In this document: positions 34,214-43,400 of the stretch, piece after piece
Position numbering within the stretch: the first letter of the stretch is position 1
Layout: the number at the start of each line of letters is the position of its first letter
Origin: Fibrella aquatilis
GTDB taxonomy: Bacteria; Bacteroidota; Bacteroidia; Cytophagales; Spirosomataceae
Direction: 5' to 3'
Length of the DNA stretch: 64,000 nt
Assembly (NCBI RefSeq): GCF_017353255.1
Contig: NZ_JAFMYU010000008.1
Location: 124,001-188,000, forward strand
Position numbers and translations under genes: made by a program
The notes under the pieces: generated by a model
What the model was told of the DNA's origin: nothing
Seen by the model: only the letters and a program-made list of their open reading frames with translations
Database searches by the model: none

Positions 34214-34283
34214 AACAAGAAGAAGGTTAATGGCAGCCCGCAACACCCCAGAGGACGCGGCGGGCTGTGCCATTGGTGTTGCC

Positions 34284-36212
34284 TTAGCGCGGACCCCACG
34301 CTCCGTTGAACGCGTCGATGACGAAGTTGCCGGGATTGGGCAGTACGGGTGAATTGTGGATCAAGGTTACCTGCACGCCAATGGAAAAGTCGTAGAACGA
34401 CGTATTGAGCGTACCGCTGCCGTTGGGCGATGGAAACCACAAGAAGCCCCCGTGCGATACCTGCGTACCGTTGGTGACGTTGCCCCGATACCAGCCCAAT
34501 TGATGGTCGTCCATTAGCTTGCGTTGTTGTGCGTTCAGGACGGTGTCGGTGAACCGCAGCTTGCCTAGGAGTTGATTCAGCTCGTTCATCGACAGGTGAA
34601 TCCCGCTGCCCGCCGAATACAGCGTTGAATCGCCGAAGTCCGTACCGCTTACGTTGCCCGCCGGAAATGGGTAGAACAGCGTCGGGTTGGTGGCAGCGGG
34701 TTTGGCCGTGACGTTTTTGATGCCCGCCGGTGCAAAGACGTTGGCGTTCATGTAAGCCAGGTAGGCCGTCGCCAGGGCCATTGGCCGGTTGGCTACGCCT
34801 GGGTCACTGAAGCCGTTCAGGTACGGTATGATGATGCGAAACAGGGCGAAATTCTGGTTTTGATACGTATAGGATTTGTCGGTGCTGACGCCCTTCGCAA
34901 TCATGTTTTTCAGGTAGTCGTAGTCGACTCCGTTGCCGTCCTGCTCCCGAATGCCACTGGTGTGAGTCAGCAGTTGCTTAAACGTGATGGCGGCTACATT
35001 TGGGCCACGTTGCCAGTCGGCGGGCAGGTACGTGCCGATGGTCGTGTCGATGGTTATGCCTTTGGCTGTGAGTAACTTAACTACGCCTATTGCCGTGAGC
35101 GTTTTGCTGACGCTGGCCAGATTGGTCCGGTCATAGACCGAGAAATCGCGTTGTGGTGGGTTCGTCGCCGTGCGGGCCAACCCGGCATCAAAGCGGAATT
35201 CAGGGTTGCCCCGGTATGAAATCACCACACCATAGCCCACGCAGTTACTGTCCAGTTTTTGGCGGATGCCACTCAGCAGTTTCGGCAACGACAGGGCCTG
35301 GTTGCCCACGGCGATGCGTTTGTTATAGAGTTCGCCAAGCCGTACCTGAAAGTCATCGAGCGACCAGCCCCAGACAATCCCCCGGCCATCATTGCCCGGC
35401 ATCCAGATGCCATCGTAGCGTCGTTGACCCCCACCTATATCGTAGCTGTGCTGATGCGCCAGTCGATAGCCCTGGCCGTAGTGTTCGCCGTTTTTCTTTT
35501 GAAAATCAGTGAGGGTGTAGCCCCACGCAATAGGCCTACTATCGTTGCCTGGCATCCAGATGGCGTCGTAGCGGCGTTGCCCCGGACTCACTTCGTAGCT
35601 GTACTGATGTACCATGCGGAAGCCCTGCGCCCAGAGCTCGCCGTTCTTTTTTTGCAGGTCGGCTAGCGACCAGCCCCAGACCACGGGTCGTCCATCGTTA
35701 CCGGGCGTCCAGATGGCATCGTACCGCCACTGCCCCCCGCCAATGTCGTAGGCCTGTTGCTGCGTCAGGCGAAAGCCCTGCGCCCAGAACTCCCCATTTT
35801 TCTTTTCCAGATCGGCCAGGGTGTAGCCCCACACAATGGGTCGACCGTCGTTGCCCGGCTGCCAGATGGCATCGTAGCGGCGTTGACCCCCGCCAATATC
35901 ATAGCTGTACTGGTGCGCCATGCGGAACCCCTGTTGCCACAGTTCGCCATTTTTTTTCTGCAAATCGGCTAACGCCCAGCCGTACACGACGGGGCGGCCA
36001 TCGTTGCCTGGACTCCAGATGCCGTCGTAGCGTCGTTGACCCCCACCTATATCGTAGCTCTGGATATGGAAGAGTTTGTCGCCGTTAATCAGCACTTCCG
36101 GGTCGGCAGCGGCAGCCAGGCCGTTATTTGCCTTCGCTTTTGTCGGAGCAAGACCGCCCAAACCCATGTGGTCGGGCAGTATTTGTTCGCTTGTTACTTG
36201 GTCAACCGTCAT
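34284..36212 (-). CDS. Five tandem repeat domains fused to a serine beta-lactamase-like domain
   Basis: A 642-residue protein with no obvious signal peptide. Residues about 48-302 are five 51-residue repeats (YDIGGGQ/YEVSPGQ copies at 53, 104, 155, 206 and 257; each has RRYD.IW.PGND.RP and GW.L.D.QKKNGE). They match the bacterial tandem repeat domain (BTRD1) family. The C-terminal domain (about 320-642) is a class C beta-lactamase/DD-peptidase-like hydrolase with Ser367-x-x-Lys370 (SVSK). The same order of repeats plus a beta-lactamase-like domain occurs in the fungal polyglycine hydrolases, secreted proteases that attack plant chitinases. A peptidase or esterase on a polymer is therefore plausible; a drug-degrading lactamase is less likely. 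Confidence 0.85.
   Translation of the reverse strand: MTVDQVTSEQILPDHMGLGGLAPTKAKANNGLAAAADPEVLINGDKLFHIQSYDIGGGQRRYDGIWSPGNDGRPVVYGWALADLQKKNGELWQQGFRMAHQYSYDIGGGQRRYDAIWQPGNDGRPIVWGYTLADLEKKNGEFWAQGFRLTQQQAYDIGGGQWRYDAIWTPGNDGRPVVWGWSLADLQKKNGELWAQGFRMVHQYSYEVSPGQRRYDAIWMPGNDSRPIAWGYTLTDFQKKNGEHYGQGYRLAHQHSYDIGGGQRRYDGIWMPGNDGRGIVWGWSLDDFQVRLGELYNKRIAVGNQALSLPKLLSGIRQKLDSNCVGYGVVISYRGNPEFRFDAGLARTATNPPQRDFSVYDRTNLASVSKTLTAIGVVKLLTAKGITIDTTIGTYLPADWQRGPNVAAITFKQLLTHTSGIREQDGNGVDYDYLKNMIAKGVSTDKSYTYQNQNFALFRIIIPYLNGFSDPGVANRPMALATAYLAYMNANVFAPAGIKNVTAKPAATNPTLFYPFPAGNVSGTDFGDSTLYSAGSGIHLSMNELNQLLGKLRFTDTVLNAQQRKLMDDHQLGWYRGNVTNGTQVSHGGFLWFPSPNGSGTLNTSFYDFSIGVQVTLIHNSPVLPNPGNFVIDAFNGAWGPR
35310..36070. 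repeat. Five 153-bp in-frame tandem repeats encoding BTRD1 domains
   Basis: The repeat unit is 51 codons (153 bp). DNA identity between units is high at the GGCGGGGG/CGTCGTTGACC stretches, and amino acid changes fall mostly on loop positions. The run of near-identical units makes copy-number change by recombination likely. Confidence 0.85.
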
Positions 36213-36348
36213 GATTGTTTCGATTAAAAGATGGAACTATGGTTGCACGCCTTGTGCGGGTAGCAATCGTTCATAGGCGCTCGTAGGTCATTCGTTGTCA
36301 TGAGTACATGTCGAAAATGGTGTGTTTACGACTCAGTGATTTCGGCAA

Positions 36349-36356
36349 CAAAGGTA
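36349..36356 (-). promoter_or_regulatory. Candidate -7 box (TACCTTTG) for the repeat/beta-lactamase gene
   Basis: CAAAGGTA on the plus strand is TACCTTTG on the minus strand, identical to the amylase box at 1620-1627. It would give a leader of about 130 nt before the ATG at 36212. The rest of 36213-36512 shows nothing I can name. Confidence 0.45.
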
Positions 36357-36512
36357 TCGGACGGTGGCGCGACGGGTAAATAGTCCTTTTGTACTAAATG
36401 CTGATTGACAGTCGATTATACAAGAAATAGTACAAAAAGACTATTGCTGAGGATAGGCGTGTGGGCGAGTTTTATGCCCGTAGTTCGCCTAACTTGCCCG
36501 AACCTGACGACT

Positions 36513-36753
36513 ATGCGAAACCTTGTTTATCAGGTTGCATCGTCGCTCGGCAACTTCATTGCCTATCCCGACGGGTCGGCAGACGGCTTCCTGCCGTCAG
36601 GTGCTTACATCCAGGATTTCCTTGACAGCGTCAAGACATACGGGGGCGGTGCTAATGGGCCGGAAGATGTTTGCCCAAACCGATCGGGTTCAGTTGATGC
36701 GGAGCAGCTACCAAATTCGCTCAACGTCGCGTTATGTAGTAAGTTTGCCTTAG
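36513..36753 (+). pseudogene. Frameshifted, truncated dihydrofolate-reductase-like (RibD C-terminal) gene
   Basis: From the ATG at 36513 one frame reads MRNLVYQVASSLGNFIAYPD and continues DGFLPSGAYIQDFLDSVKTYG, the N-terminus of the small DHFR-like/RibD-C family. At the G5 run (36642-36646) the frame breaks. The next family motif, GAVLMGRKM, continues in another frame, one extra base being the simplest cause. That frame then loses family resemblance and stops at 36753, far short of the usual ~180 residues. The gene is therefore both frameshifted and truncated. A MarR regulator follows 42 nt later. Confidence 0.7.
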
Positions 36754-36795
36754 TTGAATGGCACCAACGAACTGATTCACTGCGATCTGAGAGCG

Positions 36796-37284
36796 ATGAG
36801 CACCCCCACACAATACCACCGTATTGAAGATGATATTCAGCAGGCCACGTTTCGCAATGAACTCTCCAAGGCCGGAATCAACCTGATTTACACAGGTACG
36901 TGGCTCAAAACAGCCCACAGTGATTTCTTCAAATCGTTCGGCATAACCTGGCCGCAGCATAACCTGTTGCGGATTTTGCGGGGCCAAAAAGGAAATCCTG
37001 TTAACGTAAACGCCATCAAAGAGCGTATGATGGACAAGTCGTCCAACGTATCGCGGATTACGGAGAAGCTACAGAAGAAGGAGCTTATCGACTGCCGTCC
37101 TTCCGAGGCCGACAAGCGCGCTGTCGACATTACGATCACTCAGAAAGGGCTAGACTTACTTGGCAGCGTGGAAACCCGCGTTCACGAGATCAACAACATG
37201 CTGTCTCACCTGGAACCCAGTGAATTGATCCTGCTCAATCTGCTGCTTGATAAGATCCGAACACCGCCGAATGGCGTGGGTTGA
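36796..37284 (+). CDS. MarR-family transcriptional regulator
   Basis: A 162-residue winged-helix regulator. The DNA-binding core is clear (GITWPQHNLLRILRG, then VNAIKERMMDKSSNVSRITEKL, then the wing CRPSEADKRAVDITITQKG), followed by a dimerisation helix. MarR proteins usually repress nearby genes and respond to small aromatic ligands or oxidants. I chose the ATG at 36796 (MSTPTQYHR); an upstream in-frame start at 36754 would add 14 non-conserved residues. The degraded DHFR-like gene just upstream may once have been its partner. No palindromic operator is evident in the short upstream gap. Confidence 0.9.
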   Translation: MSTPTQYHRIEDDIQQATFRNELSKAGINLIYTGTWLKTAHSDFFKSFGITWPQHNLLRILRGQKGNPVNVNAIKERMMDKSSNVSRITEKLQKKELIDCRPSEADKRAVDITITQKGLDLLGSVETRVHEINNMLSHLEPSELILLNLLLDKIRTPPNGVG

Positions 37285-37534
37285 GGAACCTGTCGAAAGC
37301 TGCGAAGTGCGAAGCTATTCAGTGTCAATTTATGAGTACATACACACATATTTGGTGCGGCACCTGGACCGATAACTAATTCTAAACAACCGTTTAGCGA
37401 TTTTAACCTGGCTTTTGGCAACATACATACCTACTATTGCTTCATCATTTGTGTGTACGTACTCGTAAATTACGTAAGGAAAAAATTTATGGTTGTGTGC
37501 TTAATTGGGTGCCGCCGTAACTGTGAAAGCGATT

Positions 37535-38230
37535 ATGAAAGACGTATTTGACCAACAACCCAACACCCAACTGATTGAGCGGCTGTTTCCTGGCTGGGTG
37601 GTTCACCACTGCTTCGATGAAGGCCGGAGCCATCAGTTTATTAGCGGCAACGGAGCCGCCCTCTTCGGGTGTCCTATACAGGAACTAAACCGTAAAACGC
37701 TCAGTCAATTTAACGACCTGGTTCACCCCGATGACCGCGAAAGCTACGAACGGCTCCGTCGGAAAGTCGATGACATTGCCCGAATCACTGATCCGCACGA
37801 ATTGGAACGATACCGCTTTGTACTGCATTACCGCGTGCGGCGGGGTGCCGGCAGCTACTTCTGTCTGCACGACGAGAAGCAACTCTACCAGAACCGCTAT
37901 GGCAAACTGGAAATTATCAGCCTGTTTCGCGACCTCTCGGCCGACAAATCGTTTGTGCGGGTGCAGTTGGAGACGTACCTGGTCAATGAGTTGGGCTACC
38001 GGAAACTCAACACCTACGTACCCACGCAGGCTGAGCAGAGCCTGACCTCGCGGGAAGTAGAAATCATCGATCTCATCAAAGAGGGACTGAGCAGCAAGGA
38101 AATTGCCGGGCGGCTATTTATTAGCATCAATACGGTGCGTAATCACCGTAGCAACCTGTTTCGGAAAACCAACGCCCGCAACATGGTCGACCTGCTCAAC
38201 ACCGCCGCCGTGAGTGAACACCTGAACTAG
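37535..38230 (+). CDS. PAS-LuxR transcriptional regulator
   Basis: A 231-residue protein with a PAS-like sensor domain (about 15-140; FISGNGAALFGCP, FNDLVHPDDRESYERLR) and a C-terminal LuxR helix-turn-helix (about 170-225; LTSREVEIIDLIKEGLSSKE, then ISINTVRNHRSNLF). This architecture is common in Bacteroidota and senses an internal signal through PAS before activating transcription. There is no receiver domain, so it does not belong to a classic two-component pair. The chosen ATG at 37535 begins MKDVFDQQP. The 250-nt upstream gap is AT-rich but contains no clear -7 box. Confidence 0.9.
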   Translation: MKDVFDQQPNTQLIERLFPGWVVHHCFDEGRSHQFISGNGAALFGCPIQELNRKTLSQFNDLVHPDDRESYERLRRKVDDIARITDPHELERYRFVLHYRVRRGAGSYFCLHDEKQLYQNRYGKLEIISLFRDLSADKSFVRVQLETYLVNELGYRKLNTYVPTQAEQSLTSREVEIIDLIKEGLSSKEIAGRLFISINTVRNHRSNLFRKTNARNMVDLLNTAAVSEHLN

Positions 38231-38306
38231 CCGCGCCACAGCCCACCTGTTGACGGCTGAAGGCCGAATTTGCGTAAGTTCGTCGCCTCATATGTCAACG
38301 AACTCA

Positions 38307-39149
38307 ATGACAATACACACCCTTGATACCGGTTCGCTACTCCTCGATGGCGGGGCCATGTTTGGTGTAGTGCCGAAACCGCTCTGGCAGAAGCTCAACC
38401 CTCCCGATGACCAAAACAAATGCACCTGGGCCATGCGCTGCTTACTCATTGAAGCTGGTAATCGGCTGGTTCTGGTCGATACGGGGCTGGGCGATAAGCA
38501 GGACGACAAATTCTTTAGTCATTATGTCTTACCGCAGTGGCCTAAGAATCAGTTGCTCAACTCAACCCGTCAGCTAGGGTATGATGCCGCCGACGTCACC
38601 GACGTGCTGCTCACACACCTGCACTTCGACCATGTGGGCGGGGCTATAAAGCGAGAGGGAGAAGCCCTACGACCTGCCTTTCCCAATGCCACCTATTGGT
38701 CGCACCCCGGTCATTGGGACTGGGCCGTTAACCCCAACCCACGAGAAAAAGCGTCTTTTCTGACGGAAAATATCCTGCCACTTCAGGAAAGCGGACAACT
38801 CCATTTTTTTGGCGAACAGTATATAAATCTGTCTGGCCTTGAACTCATTTACGTAGACGGGCATACCGAGAAAATGGCCTTACCCAAACTAACCGTGGGC
38901 AACAAAACCATACTCTACTGCGCCGATTTGATTCCGTCGGCGGGGCATGTGCCACTACCCTATGTGATGAGCTACGACGTACGGCCACTGCTGACGATGC
39001 AGGAAAAAGAGCGGTTGCTCGTGCAGGCTGCTGCTGAAGGTTGGATACTGGTTTTTGAGCATGACCCAGTGATCGAAGCGGCAACGGTAGCACAGACTGA
39101 CCGGGGAATTCGATTAGCGCATACAGGAAAACTAGCCGATTTTTTGTAG
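38307..39149 (+). CDS. MBL-fold metallo-hydrolase
   Basis: A 280-residue metallo-beta-lactamase-fold hydrolase. The metal motif THLHFDHVGG is near 97-106, a further His is at YWSHPGHWDW, Asp is in LYCADLIPSAGHV, and a final His is in VFEHDP. The opening MTIHTLDTGSLLLDGGAMFG is typical of a subgroup of MBL hydrolases found across Bacteroidota. Substrates in this fold range from lactones to phosphoesters, and none can be assigned. ATG codons at 38292 and 38307 are both possible; the second gives the standard N-terminus. The stop is 16 nt before heptamer repeat HIR-9. Confidence 0.9.
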   Translation: MTIHTLDTGSLLLDGGAMFGVVPKPLWQKLNPPDDQNKCTWAMRCLLIEAGNRLVLVDTGLGDKQDDKFFSHYVLPQWPKNQLLNSTRQLGYDAADVTDVLLTHLHFDHVGGAIKREGEALRPAFPNATYWSHPGHWDWAVNPNPREKASFLTENILPLQESGQLHFFGEQYINLSGLELIYVDGHTEKMALPKLTVGNKTILYCADLIPSAGHVPLPYVMSYDVRPLLTMQEKERLLVQAAAEGWILVFEHDPVIEAATVAQTDRGIRLAHTGKLADFL

Positions 39150-39165
39150 TTAACAGATCCTGCGG

Positions 39166-39268
39166 CTGGACACTGGACGTTGGATTTTAGATGTTGGACT
39201 TATCGGTGCAGTTCCCTCAGACTACCATCCAACGTCCAGTGTCCAACATCTAACGTTCACTATCCAGC
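39166..39268. repeat. Heptamer-phased inverted repeat HIR-9 (MBL / patatin)
   Basis: A perfect 19-bp stem pairs 39167-39185 with 39227-39245. Heptamer arrays on both sides keep 7-nt register: CTGGACA, CTGGACG, TTGGATT, TTAGATG on the left; ATCCAAC, GTCCAGT, GTCCAAC, ATCTAAC, GTTCACT on the right. The region between the arms is loop-like and lacks a strong GC core. Confidence 0.9.
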
Positions 39269-39345
39269 AAACTATAGAATTGGTAAAGGCGTTTTATAGT
39301 TGGACCAACTGTGGCCGCTACTCACGTATTGACAGAATAAGACGT

Positions 39346-40113
39346 ATGAAAATTGGGTTGGCTTTATCGGGGGGCGGGGCACGGGGTATTGCTCACCTCG
39401 GCGTGATCAAAGCGCTGCAAGAGCAGGGCGTTGTGGTACATCAACTGGCCGGTACCAGCGCCGGGGCTATCACGGGAGCGCTCACAGCTACGGGCTACAC
39501 CCCCGACGAGTCGCTGAAGATCATCGAGTCGTCGTCGTTTGTGCGGCATCTGCGCCCGGCCTGGACGCGCATGGGCCTGCTCCGTATTGATACGGCTATT
39601 GACCTGTACCGGAAATACATGCCCAAAGACAGCTTTGAGGCGCTTTCCATACCCCTCCACGTAGCTGCCGTTGACCTCACCGAGGGCCAACTAGTCATTT
39701 TCGACAAAGGCGAACTGATCAGGCCGGTGCTGGCCTCGTGCTGCCTGCCGGGTATTTTCGAGCCGCTGCTGATTAACAAAAAACAGTACGTCGACGGCGG
39801 GATTCTGAATAACCTGCCTGTAGAAACGATCGCCGACCAGGTGGATTTCATCATTGGGTCGCACTGCAACCCGTTTCCCGCGCATAAGCCTATTCGCACA
39901 GCGCGGGGGGTTATTGAGCGGAGCCTGGTGTTGTCGGTGCAGAGTAAAACGAGGGAAAAACTGGCGCAGTGCAACCTGGTTATTGAGCCACCCGAACTGG
40001 CCCGGTTTAGTGTGAGCGACATTCGGTATGCCCGCGAAATATTTCAGGTAGGTTACCGGTTTGCCCGCACTGTTCGGGTGGCCGAAGCTTTAAACGCCTT
40101 CGCAACAGCTTAA
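39346..40113 (+). CDS. Patatin-like phospholipase (RssA type)
   Basis: A 255-residue patatin-fold hydrolase. The oxyanion motif SGGGARG is near residues 9-15, the nucleophile elbow GTSAG near 37-41, and the catalytic Asp in VDGGILNNLP near 150. These serine-Asp dyad enzymes release fatty acids from phospholipids or other acyl esters. There is no signal peptide and the protein is probably cytoplasmic, like RssA. The ATG at 39346 (MKIGLALSGGG) is chosen because the motif begins immediately; an upstream in-frame codon near 39280 adds an unrelated stretch. A terminator follows 30 nt after the stop. Confidence 0.93.
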   Translation: MKIGLALSGGGARGIAHLGVIKALQEQGVVVHQLAGTSAGAITGALTATGYTPDESLKIIESSSFVRHLRPAWTRMGLLRIDTAIDLYRKYMPKDSFEALSIPLHVAAVDLTEGQLVIFDKGELIRPVLASCCLPGIFEPLLINKKQYVDGGILNNLPVETIADQVDFIIGSHCNPFPAHKPIRTARGVIERSLVLSVQSKTREKLAQCNLVIEPPELARFSVSDIRYAREIFQVGYRFARTVRVAEALNAFATA

Positions 40114-40143
40114 CAGGCAAGATAGATTGCTGGTCCTGTTATC

Positions 40144-40173
40144 AAGCCTGCCCTTATAAGGGTGGGCTTTTTT
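40144..40173 (+). terminator. Intrinsic terminator after the patatin gene
   Basis: AAGCCTGCCC (from 40144) pairs with GGGTGGGCTT (to 40169) with one G-T and one T-G pair, followed by a T-run. The remainder of the gap (40174-40421) is AT-rich promoter DNA with no gene. Confidence 0.85.
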
Positions 40174-40349
40174 GCGTCTGGCAGCTGGGGGCAGATAACT
40201 GCTTAATTGATTGGTTCTGATTAGGTTCTAATGATTGCAAAATCATGCGTAGCAATACTTGAGTATGTAAATAATCCATTTCCATATAAAATTTTGATAT
40301 AGTGACGATTGTCAACTGTTTATTCTGTTAAACTGTTTTTATAGGTACC

Positions 40350-40381
40350 ATTGTTTTAGTCTAGTCAGAAAGATAAGTTTG
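40350..40381 (+). promoter_or_regulatory. Promoter of the first susC/susD pair
   Basis: ATTG (40350-40353), then exactly 20 nt, then TAAGTTTG (40374-40381): a good match to the Bacteroidota -33/-7 promoter form. The ATG is 40 nt downstream. The block GATAAGTTTGTAG recurs at the second pair with identical spacing to a -33-like element. Confidence 0.6.
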
Positions 40382-40421
40382 TAGGAAAGAAACCATTCTT
40401 GACTTAACTTAAACAGGAACT

Positions 40422-43400
40422 ATGAGGAAATCTCTATGGGTAGGACTGCTACTGGCAGGCCTGAGCTGTACGACAGCGTTTGCCCAGGATCGAACTATCA
40501 CGGGCAGGGTAACGCTCAGCGACGACGGCTCGATAATGCCGGGCGTATCGGTGGCGCTAAAGGGAAGCACCCGCGGCACCAACACCGATGGCAACGGTAA
40601 TTATTCAATTTCAATACCATCCAATGGTAGTAAGCTGGTATTCAGCTTTGTTGGTATCGCCACCCAAGAGATCACCATTGGTAACCAGTCGGTGGTCGAC
40701 GTGCAACTGAAATCAGACTCACGGCAACTGAGCGAGGTGGTGGTGACGGGTACAGGCGTGGCTACCGATAAGAAAAAGCTAGGCATCAGCGTAGAGTCGA
40801 TCACGGCGGCGCGACTACCGGCCATTTCCAACGCCACCATCGACCAGGCGTTGGTGGGTAAGATTGCCGGGGCGCAAATCTCGTCGTCGTCGGGTGCGCC
40901 GGGTGCACCGGTCAGCATTCAGCTGCGGGGTATCAACACCCTGGGCGGCGGCACGCAGCCGCTGATCCTGATAGACGGGGTTGAAGTGACCTCAACGGCG
41001 CTTAATGCCCTTGATCTGAGCAACGTAGAGCGCGTAGAAGTGGTGCAAGGCGCGGCTTCGGCCACGATCTACGGCGCGCAGGGTGCCAATGGCGTTATCC
41101 AGATCTTTACCAAACGCGGTAAGCAGGGTGCCACCCGGATTGATTTCTCGTCGCGGGTGAGCCAGGATTCATACATCAACGTGGCCGACGTACACAAGCC
41201 CTTCAACCACTCGTTTGCCACCGACGCCCAGGGCAATATCCTCGACAACACGGGTAAGTTGCTGACCAAAAACGATCTTGGTCTGTGGGGGCAGGTAACC
41301 TGGGAGCGGGAAGCTAACTCGCAGAATAACAAGCCTTACAACGACAAGACACCCTATTACGACCATTTTGCGCAGATGTTTCGTAGCGCCTCGACGCTCA
41401 ATAACTCGCTGAATATTTCGGGGGCTACCGGCAAAACGGACTATTCGTTCACGATGACCAACATCAACCAGCAGAGCGTCATCAATTCAGACGGTAATCT
41501 GAACCGGTCAAACTTCTCGGCCAACATCGGTATCGAGCTGTTCAAGAATTTCACCCTGCGCAGCACCACTCAGTTTGCCTATACCAACTCGACCAGCTTT
41601 GGGGCCGATGCAGGTGGCTTTCTGTCGTCGGCGTTATACACCTGGCCCTTCGCCGATTTGAACAACAAAGACAAAGACGGTAACCCTACCTATAAGTATG
41701 GCGGTGCAGGTACCAACTCCAGCAACCCATTCTACCAGACATATTACCAGAACTATTCGACCAAAGTGCTGGACGTAATTCCCAGCCTGAACCTGAACTA
41801 TAAGGTGTCGAAGTTCCTGGAGCTTGACTATAAGTATGGGGTTAACCACTCGCGGATCGATTTTGAGCGGTTCTCGCAAAACCAGGAAAGCAACCCGTCG
41901 TCGGTAGCCAAAAACTGGTACGTGGGCGAAGGACTCACGGGTGGCATTGCCCAGCGTAACACCAACCGCACCAACCAGAACTCGCTGGTGTCGGCGTTTA
42001 TTCGCACTGATTTCCAGAAAGATTTTGGTCTGAACATACCCATCACCACGTCGACGCAGTTGGCCTTCGACTGGCGCCGGTACGACTTCAACCGTGACTT
42101 TATTAACTACACGGGCTTACCCCGCTACCAGCCGGTAAACGGCGCGCAGGCGCAGTCGAACAATATCAGCACCTGGCGCGACCAGTTCCTGACCTATGGT
42201 TACCTGGTAAACCAGCGTATTGAATACAGCGAAATTCTGGGTGTAACGGGCGGTTTCCGCGCTGACTACTCATCGGTGTTTAACGAAGGTCGCAAAGCCA
42301 ATGTGTTCCCCCGCGGCGATGGCTACATCCGCCTCTCGAAACTGGGCTTCTGGAACGGTGCCCTTGCCGACGTGCTGCCCGAATTTAAGCTTCGTGCTGC
42401 CTACGGAGAAGCTGGTATTCAGCCAGTTACGTACTTTGGTGGCATCGGCGGTTTCTATGGTTCATTCCCCAACCACTACATCCGTACCACCACGCTTGGT
42501 ACGGGTAACTACGACAACGGGGCCTACCTGTCGCTCAACGCCGTGGCTTCCAACCCGGCTTTGAAAGTGGAGGTGTCGAAAGAATTGGAGTTTGGTTTTG
42601 ATCTGGGCATTCAGCCCAACAAAGGTGGTACCATTCTGCCCTACATCAATGCCAACGTGACCGTCTGGAACCGGAAGGGACAAGACATCATCTGGCCATC
42701 AGCGCAGGCCCCCACCACGGGTATCCAGTCGAAATACGACAACTACATCGTAGGGCTGTCGTCGAGCGGGGTGCAGGCTACGGTCGATGCGCAGGTGTAC
42801 CATGGCACGGCCCTGACCTGGGATCTGGTAACCACGTTTGGTACCCAGAAATCATACCTCGATCAGACCGCCGACGGCAAAGCCATTCCGCTAACGTGGG
42901 GGAGTGCCGCTACCTACACGCTCCGTCCGGGCGAGCAGATTGGCACAATCTACGGCTACAAAGCTATCACGAGCGTTGACCAGACCGACCCCAGTGGCAA
43001 CCGGTATATTCCGGCCAGCGACGCCGCCAAGTATGAACTCGTAGATGGCCGAATCGTCAACACCGCCAGCAAGCAGGTGCAGTTTACCAGCGACAAATAT
43101 TCGCTGGGCGTAACAGCCCCCAAGTTCAATATGTCGTTCACCAACCGCTTTAACTTTAAGCGCTGGCTCGACGTGTCGTTCCAGATTGACTGGACGGCCG
43201 GGCAGAGCACCTACAACCAAACCAAAGAATGGATGTATTCGGAAGGTTTGCACAACGACTTCGACAAGCCCGTAACCATCGGCGGGCAGTCGGGCAACTG
43301 GGTAGCTTATTACCGTAGCTTCTACGACGCTTCGGAAAGCAACGGCACGAAAGACTATTTCCTCGAAAACTCGTCGTTCCTCCGCCTGCGCAATGCCAGC

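Noticed and set aside
34234-34267. GC hairpin between the monooxygenase and beta-lactamase-like genes
   Set aside because: Only an 8-bp stem with a wide loop and no T-run; too weak to call a terminator or operator.
36405-36827. Intact 140-codon gene
   Set aside because: It fuses two unrelated reading phases; the family-like part starts only at 36513 and shifts frame at the G-run, so it is better called a pseudogene.
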